The notes under the pieces were generated by a model. That model searched no databases. It had not been told where the DNA came from and saw only the letters and a program-made list of their open reading frames with translations. Source: Mytilus californianus (taxonomy: Eukaryota > Mollusca > Bivalvia > Mytilida > Mytilidae). From it: DNA of 64,000 bases. This document shows positions 11,546 to 64,000 of this stretch, in pieces (the first letter of the stretch is position 1; the number at the start of each line of letters is the position of its first letter). Location: positions 97,228,140-97,292,139 of the forward strand of contig NW_026262712.1 of the NCBI RefSeq assembly GCF_021869535.1, read 5' to 3'. Made by a program: the position numbers and the translations under genes.

Positions 11546-14500
11546 TTAACCAGATATTTACTGCTGACGAAGGAGTCACTCAAACATTATTAAACAGATC
11601 TTAACTGCTGACGAGGGAGTGAGTCAAACATTGTTAACCAGATCTTAACTGCTGACGTAGGGAGTCACTCAAACATTGTTTTCCTATGGTTTACTGCTGA
11701 CGGAGGGAGTCACATCAACATTGTTTTCCTATGGTTTACTGCTGACGGAGGAAGCCACTCAAACATTGTTTTCCTATGGTTTACTGCTGACATAGGAATA
11801 ACTCAAACATTGTTTCCCTATGGTTTACTGCTGAAGAGGGAGCCACTCAAACATTATTTCGCTAAGGTTTACTGCTGACGGAGGGAGCCACTAAAACATT
11901 GTTTCCCTATGGTTTACTGCTGACGGAGGGAGCCACTAAAACATTGTTTTCCTATGGTTTACTGCTGACGAAGGAGCCACTCAAACATTGTTTCCCTATG
12001 GTTTACTGCTGACGAAGGAATAACTCAGACATTGTTTCCCTATGGTTTATTGCTGACGAAGGAGCCACTCAAACATTGTTTTCCCATGATTAATTGCTGA
12101 CGAAGGATCCACTCAAACATTGTTTTCCTATGGTTAATTGCTGACGATGCAGCCACTCAAACATTGTTTTCCTATGGTTAATTGCTGACGCAGGAGCCAC
12201 TCAAACATTGCTTTCCTATGGTTAATTGCTGACGAAGGAGCCAGTCAAACATTGTTTTCCTATGGTTTATTGTTGACGAAGGAGGCACTCAAACATTGTT
12301 TCCCTACGGTTTACTGCTGACGGAGGGAGCCACTCGAACATTGTTTTCCTAAGGTTTACTGCTGACGAAGGAATAACTCAAACATTGTTTCCCTATGGTT
12401 TATTGCTGACGAAGGAGCCACTCAAACATTGTTTTCCTATGGTTAATTGCTGACGAAGGAGCCACTCAAACATTGTTTTCCTATGGTTTATTGTTGACGA
12501 AGGAGGCACTCAAACATTGTTTTCCTATGGTTTATTGCTGACGAAGGAGCCACTCAAATATTGTTTCCTTATGGTTTACTGCTGACGAAGGAATCACTCA
12601 AACATTGTTTCCCTACGGTTTACAGCTGACGAGGGAGCCACTCAAGCATTGTTTCCCTATCGTTTACTGCTGACGAGGGAGTCATTCAAACATTGTTTCC
12701 CTATGGTTTACTGCTGACGGAGGGAGTCACTAACACATTGTTTCCCTATGGTTTACTGCTGACGGAGGGAGCCACTAAAACATTGTTTTCCTAAGGTTTA
12801 CTTCTGACGAAGGAATAACTCAAACATTGTTTCCCTAAGGTTTATTGCTGACGAAGGAGCCACTCAAACATTGTTTTTCCTATTGTTAATTGCTGACGAA
12901 GGAGCCACTCAAACATTGGTTTCCTATGGTTTATTGCTGACGAAGGAGCCACTCAAACATTGTTTCCCTATGGTTTATTGCTGACGAAGGAGCCACTCAA
13001 ACATTGTTTCCCTACGGTTTACTGCTGACGGAGGGAGCCACTAAAACATTGTTTTCCTATGGTTAACTGCTGACGAAGGAATAACTCAAACATTTTTTCC
13101 CTATGGTTTATTGCTGACGAAGGAGCCACTCAAACATTGTTTCCCTACGGTTTACGGCTGACGGAGGGAGCCACTAAAACATTGTTTTCCTAAGGTTTAC
13201 TGCTGACGAAGGAATAACTCAAACATTGTTTCACTATGGTTTATTGCTGACGAAGGAGCCACTCAAACATTGTTTTCCTATGGTTAATTGCTGACGAATG
13301 AGCCACTTCAACATTGTTTTCCTATGGTTACACTGTAATTGCTGACGAAGGAGCTACTCAAACATTGTTTTCCTATGGTTAATTGCTGACGAAGAAGCAA
13401 CTCAAACATTGTTTTCCTATGGTTAATTGCTGACGAAGGAGCCACTCAAACATTGTTTTCCTATGGTTTATTGCTGACGAAGGAGGCACTCAAACATTGT
13501 TTCCCTACGGTTTACTGCTGACGGAGGGGGCCACTAAAACATTGTTTTCCTAAGGTTTACTGCTGACGAAGGAATAACTCAAACATTGTTTCCCTATGGT
13601 TTATTGCTGACGAAGGAGCCACTCAAACATTGTTTTCCTTTGGTTAATCGCTGACGAAGGAGCCACTCGAACATTGTTTTCCTATGGTTTATTGCTGACG
13701 AAGGAGGCACTCAAACATTGTTTTCCTATGCTTTATCGCTGACGAAGGAGCCACTCAAACATTGTTTCCCTATGGTTTACTGCTGACGAAGGAACCTCTC
13801 AAACATTGTTTCCCTACGGTTTACAGCTGACGAAGGAACCTTTAAGCATTGTTTCCCTATCGTTTACTGCTGACGAGGGAGTCACTCAAACATTTTTTCC
13901 TATCGTTAACTGCTGACCAGGGAGCCCCTCAAACATTGTTTCCCTATCGTTTACTGCTCACGATGGAGCCACTCAAGCATTGTTTCCCTATGGTTTCCTG
14001 CTGACGACAGAGTCACTCAAACATTGTTTTTCTATCGTTTACTGCTGACGAGGGAGCCATTCAAACATTGTTTCCCTATCGTTTACTGCTGACGAAAGAA
14101 CAACTCAAGCATTGTTTCCATATCGTTTACTGCTGACGAGGGAGTCTGTAAAACAGTGTTTCCCTATCGTTTAATGCTGACGAAGGATCCACACAAACAA
14201 TGTTTCCCTATCGAAAACTGCTGATGAGGAAACCACTCAAACATTGTTTTCCTATCGTTTACTACTGACGAGGGAGCAACTCAAACATTGTTTCCATATG
14301 GTTTACTGCTGACGACGGAGTCACTCAAACATTGTTTCCATATGGTTCACTGCTAACGAAGGAGCCACTCAAACATTGTTTCCCTATGGTTTACTGCTGA
14401 CGACGGAGTCACTAAAACATTGTTTTCATATGGTAAACTGCTGACGAAGGAGCCACTCAAACATTGTTTCCCTATCGTTTACTGCTGACGAAGGAGTTAC

Positions 14501-16996
14501 TCAAACATTTTTTCCTATCATTTACTGCTGACGAAGGAGCCACTCAAACAATGTTTCCTTATCGTTTACTGCTGACAAAGGAGCCACTCAAGCATTGTTT
14601 CCCTATCATTTACTGCTGACGAGGAAGTCACTCAATTATTTTTTCCATATCGTTTACTACTGACAAGGGAGCCACTCAAACAGTGTTTTCCTATGGTTTA
14701 CTGCTCACGACGGAGCTACTCAAACATTGTTTCCCTATGGTTCACTGCTGACGGCGGAGTCACTCAAAAATTGTTTTCCTATCGTTAACTGCTGACGAAG
14801 GTGCCAATCAAGCATTGTTTCCCTATCGTTTACTGCTTACGAGGGAACCACTCAAACATTGTTTCCCAATCGCTTACTGCTGACGAAGGAGCCACTCAAG
14901 CATTGTTTCCTTATCGTTTACTGCTGACGATGGAGTCTGTCAAACAGTGTTTCCCTATCGTTTAGTGCTGACGAAGGAGCCACTCAAACATTGTTTCCCT
15001 ATCGTATACTGCTGATGAGAAAGCCACTCAAACATTGTTTTCCTATCCTTTACTTCTGACGAGGGAGCCACTCAAACATTGCCCTATCGTTTACTGCTGA
15101 CGAGGGAGCCACTTCAACATTGTTTCCCTATGGTTTACTGCTGACGAGGGAGCCATTCAAACATTGTTTCTCTATCGTATACTGCTGATGAGAAAGCCAC
15201 TCAAACATTGTTTCCCTATCGTATACTTCTGATGAGGAAGCCACTCAAACATTGTTTTCCTATCGTTTACTACTGAAGAGGGAGCCACTCAAACATTGCC
15301 CTATCGATTACTGCTGACGAGGGAGCCACTCAAACATTGTTTCACTTTCGTTTTCTGCTGACGAAGGAGCCACTCCAACATTGTTTCCCTATGGTTTACT
15401 GCTGACGAAGGAGCAACTCAGACATAGTTTTCCTATGGTTTAATGCGGACGAAGGAGTCACTCAAACATTGTTTCCATATCGTTTACTGCTGACGAGGGT
15501 GCCACTCAAACATTGTTTTCCTATCGTTTTCTGCTCATAACGGAGCTACTCAAACATTGTTTCCCTATGGTTTACTGCTGACAACAGAGTCACTCAAACA
15601 TTGTTTCCATATCGTTAACTGCTGACGTAAAAGCCACTGAAGCATTGTTTCCCTATCGTTTACTGCTGACGAGAGAGCCCCTCAAACATTGTTTCCCTAT
15701 AGTTTTTTTGCTGACGAAGGAATAACTCAAATATTGTTTCCCTATCGTTTACTGCTGACAAAGGAGCCACTCAAGCATTGTTTCCCTATCGTTTACTGCT
15801 GACGAGGGAGTACGTCAAACAGTGTTTCCCTATCGTTTACTGTTGACGAAGGAGCCACCCAAACAATGTTTCCCTATCGTAAACTGCTGACGTAGGAGCC
15901 GCTCAACTATTGTTTCCCTATCGTTTACTGCTGACGAAGGAGCCACGCAAGCATTGTTTCACTATCGTTTACTGCTGACGAGGGAGTCTGTCAAACAGTG
16001 TTTCCCTATCGTTTACTGCTGACAAAGGAGCCACTCAAACATTGTTTCCATATCGTTTACTGCTGACGAGGGAGCCACTCAAGCATTGTTTTCCTATCGT
16101 TTACTGCTCATTACGGAGCTACTCAAACATTGTTTCCCTATGGTTTACTGCTGACAACGGAGTCACTCAAACATTGTTTCCCTATCGTTAACTGCTGACG
16201 TAGGATCCACTCAAGCATTGTTTTCCTATATTTTACTGCTGACGAGGGAGCCCCTAGAACATTGTTTCCTATAGTTTTTTGCTGACGAAGTAGTCACTCA
16301 ATTATTGTTTCCCTATCATTTACTGCTGACGAAGGAACCACTGAAGCATTGTTACCCTTTCGTTTACTGCTGACGAGGGAGCCACTCAAACATTGTTTCC
16401 TTATCGTTTACTGCTTACGAAGGAGCCACTCTAACATTGTTTCCCATCGTTTACTGCTGACGAAAAAGCCACTCAAATATTGTTTCCATATCGTTTACTG
16501 CTGACTCAAACATTGTTTTCCTGTCGTTTACTGCTCACGACGGAGCTACTCAAACAGTCTTTTCCTATGGTTTACTGCTGACAACGTAGTCACTCAAACA
16601 TTGTTTCCCTATCGTTAACTGCTGTCGTAGGAGTCACTCAAGCATTGTTTTCCTATCGTTTACTGCTGACGAGGGAGCCCCTCAAACATTGTTTCCCTAT
16701 AGTTTTTTGCTGACGAAGGTTTCACTCAATTATTGTTTCCCTATTGTTTACTGCTGACGAAGGAGCCACTCAAGAATTGTTTCCCTATCGTTTACTGCTG
16801 ACGAGGGAGTCCGTCAAACAGTGTTTCCCTATCGTTTACTGCTGACGAAGGAGCCACTCAAACATTGTTTCCCTATCGTAAACAATGTTTAAGTGGCTCC
16901 TTCGTCAGCAGTAAACCATAGGGGAACAATTTTTGAGTGGCTCCCTCGCCAGCAGTAAACGATAGGGAAACAATGTTTGAATGGCTCGTTCGTCAA
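11546..16996. repeat. satellite A: about 120 monomers of 44-45 bp, inverted at the right end
   Basis: The monomer consensus is TTTACTGCTGACGAAGGAGC followed by CACTCAAACATTG and TTTCCCTATGG/CG. The leftmost monomers carry a divergent AACCAGATCTT block. From about 11.7 to 13.8 kb most units end CTATGG; from about 13.85 kb on most end CTATCG, so the array has two blocks. Variants recur in irregular groups (GAATAACTC, GGAGGGAGCCACTAAAAC). At about 16878 the orientation flips: roughly two and a half reverse-complement monomers (TGGCTCCTTCGTCAGCAGTA) precede satellite B. It has no unique spacers, so it is not CRISPR-like, and it is not coding. Confidence 0.97.
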
Positions 16997-18056
16997 TGAT
17001 AATGATATAAGAAAAAAAAGTTGAAGAAGATAAGTGATGGACGTCAATGAAAATAAGATTAGAACAAAAAATGGGGGAAGAAGATAAGTGCTGGAGGTCA
17101 ATGATAATAAGCTAATAAAAAAAGTTGAAGAAGAGAAGTGATGGACGTCAATGATAATAAGATAAGAAAAAAAAGTTGAACAAGATATATAAGTGATGCA
17201 CGTCAATGATAATAAGATAAGAACGAAAAAAAGGTTGAAGAAAATAAGTGATGGACGTCAATGATAATAAGCTAAGAAAAAAAGGTTGAAGAAGATAAGT
17301 GATGAACGTCAATGATAATAAGCTAAGAAAAAAAAGTTGAAGAAGATTAATGATGGACGTCAATGATAATAAGATAAGAACAAAAATAAAGGTTGAAGAA
17401 GATAAGTGATAGATGTCAATGATAATAAGCTAAAAAAAAAGTTGAAGAAGATAAGTGATGGCCGTCAATGATAATAAGATAAGAAAAAAAAAGTTGAAGA
17501 AGATAAGTGATGGCCATGAACGATAATAAGCTAAGAGAAAAAAAGGTTAAAGAAGATAAGTGATGAACGTCAATGATAATAAGCTAATAAAAAAAAGGTG
17601 AAGAAGAGAAGTGATGGACGTCAATGATAATAAGATAAGAAAACAAAAGGTTGAAGAAGATAAGTGATTGACGTCAATGATAATAAGCTAAGTAAAAAAA
17701 AGGTTGAAGAAGATTAGTGATGGACGTCAATGATGATAAGCTTAGAAAACAAGATTGAAGAAGATAAGTGATGGACGTCAATGATAAGCTTAGAAAAAAC
17801 GGTTGAAGAAGATAAAAGAGGGACGAAAGATACCAAAGGGACAGTCAAACTCATAGATCGAAAACAAACTGACAACGCCATGGCCAAAAATAAAAAGACA
17901 AACAGACAAATAATGGTACAGATGACACAACATAGAAAACTAAAGACTAAGCAACACGAACCCCACCAAAAACTGGGGGTGATCTCAGGTGCTCCAGAAA
18001 GGTAAGCACTGATAAGTGATGGACGTCAATGATAATAAGGTAAGAAAAAAAAGGAA
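16990..18056. repeat. satellite B: about 17 monomers of about 51 bp
   Basis: The unit is GTTGAAGAAGATAAGTGATG, GACGTCAATGATAATAAG and (A/C)TAAGAAAAAAA. About sixteen units lie head to tail from the inverted end of satellite A to about 17816. A 190-bp R2 repeat then interrupts, and one more unit follows at 18007-18056. The variable A-run explains the 48-54 bp length range. ORFs across it on either strand are artefacts of the repeat. Confidence 0.95.
17817..18006 (+). repeat. dispersed repeat, family R2, inserted in satellite B
   Basis: Contains GGGACGAAAGATACCAAAGG, AACTCATAGATCGAAAACAA, CTGACAACGCCATGGCCAAA, GAACCCCACCAAAAACTGGG and GGTGATCTCAGGTGCTCCAG. It has satellite B units on both sides, so the insertion (or a segmental capture) is younger than the array. 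Confidence 0.85.
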
Positions 18057-18334
18057 AACTGAAAGAAACACAACATTCTTGTAAAACATTAAAAACATGA
18101 CATTAAATAAAAAATGTTATTTCGGATATTCATAAGATCGCATTGATTAGGGAAGTCTTTCAAATTATTCAGGTAACAGTTTATAGTCCTTTAATCGGAG
18201 ATTAGTTTCTTAGACAAAATCTGTTCCGCTTGTTTCGAATTATTGACGTCATGGGTTTGTTCATCGGCTGATTCAAACACAAAATTTTGAAACTGGTACT
18301 AGTATAAGCCACGACAGGTTGCTTTGTTGGGGCT

Positions 18335-18690
18335 ATGTATATAAAAATATGGTATAGTTGCCAACGAGACAACTCTCCACAAGTACCAAATGACACAGAA
18401 ATTAACAACTATAGGTCACCGTACGGCCTTCAACAATGAGCAAGGCCCATACCGCATAGTCAGCTATAAAAGGCCCCGAAATGACAAATGTAAAACAATA
18501 CAAACGAGAAAACCAACGGCCTAATTTATTTACAAAATAATGAACGAAAACAAATATGATACACATAAAGAAACGACAACCACTGAATTACATGCTCCTG
18601 ACTTAGGACAGGCACATACAGAATGTGGCGGGGTTAATCATGTATATGCAATCTCAGACTGTTAAATTTGAGTAAACATTTCAACTATTC
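18335..18690 (+). repeat. dispersed repeat, family R1, 5' part
   Basis: Reads GCCAACGAGACAACTCTCCA, AATTAACAACTATAGGTCAC, CGTACGGCCTTCAACAATGA, CCATACCGCATAGTCAGCTA, AAAAGGCCCC and CAAACGAGAAAACCAACGGC, ending near GGCGGGGTTAATCATG. This is the first roughly 310 bp of the family whose full-length copy is at 26676-27623. Confidence 0.85.
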
Positions 18691-19909
18691 AACTCAGCGT
18701 GTCGGTATAGTAAAAAGTAGATATATTTCTATTACATAAGTCTAAGGAAAATTACTGTTCTAAATATACCATAAATATGTGTTGTTGGATGTTGATTGCG
18801 GTGAATTATACGCAATTGGGCAGTGCTTCTGTATACAATATTGTCTGCTGTTAGAACTCATTCAATCGGCACACACGATGAAAAAAGCAATACCTATGCT
18901 AATAAGGGGACTTGCGTAGCATGAACTTAAAAATCGAAACAGAATTAATTGTTTTATATCAATAAAACAAATTAATGCGCAACAACATCTTAAGAAATCT
19001 ATTTATACACTGATTTTGGTCTGGTGATTTTAAACAATTAGAAACATACTGCCTGTTAAAAAAGCCTATCAAAGCCCGGGAAAATAAACCTCACTCAAAC
19101 CAAACACTGGATATTGACATAGTATTACTAACTGAACATAATAGTTTTTAGATAAATCAGATGTAATGAAGGTTAATGTTTATGTAAAAGTAATTTAAGA
19201 AGTATTTATTTCTATAAAATACATCATCAAAGTAAAGCCTTTTGCAACAGTTGTTTCTTTAAGTTGAAGGGGGCCACGAAGTCTAAATTACAAGACATTC
19301 TTTTTTTAAATGTACATTTCTATCATAGTGCATTACTAATGGGTTTTTTTATTGCATGTTTTTATTTAGTTCATAACCGTTGGAAATTGCAATACTTTCT
19401 AAATAACTATTTGCTTGATATTTGGACGTAAGGTTTCTGATTCAACCCTTTTGTGAACCTTATGACTAGTATGTCTTTTAAAAAATGACGGATGTATTAT
19501 ATAAGATGATGTGAGTTAAATACCAAACTGTTAGATCAACAGCTTCATCAATACACAAATGTCAAGTAAGAATTTATTTACTTATTTTATTTCATATATT
19601 TCATGTTATACTGAACTCCTCTGAATACAAAAAACAACACGTTCAATTTTAAAAGCAAGATACGAAAAAAGTCTATCTAGGGATCCACAGAATTTAGAAT
19701 TAAAAACTTTTTATTTTTATTCCATTGCCGTGCTTATTGGTTCAGCGTTTACCCTTTGTTTAAATGTTTTTGATTTGAGATATACTCATAATCTCTCATA
19801 ACTGTTGCTGTGTACAATCTTTATTTATTGCATTTTTTGTGTTTTTTGTCGTGTTTAACTTTTTATTTGTATTCATATATTTGATTAAAAGTTTCTCATA
19901 TTATTTCAG
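18691..19909. other. upstream region of the peroxidase gene, nothing recognised
   Basis: AT-rich. The sequence right before the start codon (TTTCTCATATTATTTCAGG) looks like a splice acceptor, so an untranslated first exon and the promoter may lie here, but I cannot identify either. Confidence 0.4.
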
Positions 19910-19910
19910 G

Positions 19911-63040
<43,130 letters not shown>

Positions 63041-64000
63041 GTAAGGACAAAGTCTATAAGTCTATAAGTAAAATATCCTATCAATTTATATCATCTGACC
63101 ACCAGATAATTATCATTTCTTAATATTGACAGAAAAAGTGAAAAAAAAATAATATTAATTGAAATTTTACAGAACATCATCGTTCGTTTTCTTCTATTAT
63201 AAAAATCAAACTGAACATTTATATGACTGTTTTATTTCCATTTTTCTTTATAGATGTAGAACAAATTGATCTTTCATCATTACATCATTTTTTGTTTTTG
63301 TTTTTACAAATTTAAACTTGAAGATGCTTGGTTTTACTTTACATGACCTATTCCAGTATATAAGTAACAATAAAAAAGACCCAAAAATACAGCAATTTTT
63401 CGATCTATAAATGGTCCATCATGGTTTATTTTTAATTTTTCACAAAAACTGTATAATTATGCTCCTGTGTGGAGCACTATTCAATTTCTGAAATTTTTTG
63501 ACGAAATGGAAAAAACTCCAATTTTGACAACGATATTGAAAAATGATTAAAATACGTATAACATAATCAGTTTAAGCTATGATATCATACACAGTGCACA
63601 CTTATACATCCCCATTGAAATACTTCAAAAAATATTTTTTTTCATTTTTCAATCTTTAATGTCAAGTGAAAAATGCTCCAGATTGGAAGATACTTCATTT
63701 TTGTCAATTTCATTTTTTCTAAACAAGCAAAGACACGTGTGTTATAATTTCTCATAAACTGTGGAAAAAATTGAAGAAACATTTTCTGCATAAATGTACT
63801 TATTTTTCAATATCCTCGCGAAATCGAAAAATTAAATATCTTTCAAATATCGAATTTTAGATGATTTTTAAAATTGAATTCAAAAGAAAAAAAAAAACAA
63901 TTTACATCATAAATTCGAAAACTTATTTTTTTCTAAATAAATTAAAACAAATGTTTGGAGTAAATGTACACGGATGAAGACAGTGATGAGCATTTGTTTT
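63041..64000 (+). other. start of peroxidase intron 4
   Basis: AT-rich with no further exon that I can support before the window ends. Confidence 0.6.

Noticed and set aside
11546-16880. Regular short repeats that superficially suggest a CRISPR-like array
   Set aside because: Monomers are contiguous with no unique spacers, and the context is eukaryotic. The same holds for the array at 32795-33835.
16889-17363. Hydrophobic Phe/Leu-rich ORFs on the - strand resembling membrane proteins
   Set aside because: They are the satellite B repeat read in reverse; the pattern repeats exactly with the 51-bp period.
63255-63310. Possible peroxidase exon 5 after TTTATAG
   Set aside because: The frame is short, lacks the expected downstream Cys/Pro motifs and has no donor.

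Overview
The window is eukaryotic, AT-rich and dense in repeats, and looks like a bivalve mollusc genome, most likely a mussel (Mytilus or a close relative). That assignment rests on an animal secreted haem-peroxidase gene with ordinary GT-AG introns, and on many copies of dispersed repeats I recognise from mussel sequence (for example the family containing GAGACAACTCTCCA and CCGTACGGCCTTCAA). No database was searched.

The one host gene I can assemble is a secreted animal haem peroxidase on the + strand. Exons lie at 19910-20055, 20283-20472, 32071-32288 and 62825-63040, and the gene runs off the right edge. Codon phases fit at every junction. The introns are 227 bp, 11.6 kb and 30.5 kb, and the two long ones are graveyards of nested mobile DNA.

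Layout: 1-1131, the end of a broken BEL/Pao-like gag on the - strand. 2.7-8.2 kb, mostly unannotated DNA with short dispersed repeats and a 12-copy, 48-bp minisatellite. 9.1-11.5 kb, a tRNA-derived SINE with a perfect 14-bp target duplication and a 655-bp MITE. 11.5-18.1 kb, a 5.4-kb array of 44-45-bp monomers that inverts at its right end and runs into a second, 51-bp array. 19.9-20.5 kb, peroxidase exons 1-2. Intron 2 holds a 94-bp tandem repeat and a dead Polinton/Maverick (protein-primed DNA polymerase B on -, zinc-finger/acidic protein and integrase on +). 32.07 kb, exon 3.

Intron 3 then holds a 37-bp satellite; reverse-transcriptase relics; a LINE (about 36.3-53.5 kb) split by an 11.5-kb Ty3/gypsy-type LTR element (37950-49406), by a DNA-transposon-like insert and by a short repeat; and a Penelope-like RT relic split by a hAT-type MITE and by a 40-bp perfect palindrome. 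62.8 kb, exon 4.

The most unusual object is the LTR element. Downstream of pol, where an env or accessory gene could sit, it carries an extra ORF (46961-48782) with an acidic coiled-coil start, a CxxC/H-x4-H finger and a TatD-type metal-dependent DNase domain that still has all of the family's metal-binding motifs. Its gag also starts with a helix-hairpin-helix motif. Both are unusual for Ty3/gypsy elements. The copy itself is dead, with several stops and frameshifts, but its LTRs, primer-binding site, polypurine tract and 4-bp target duplication are all visible.
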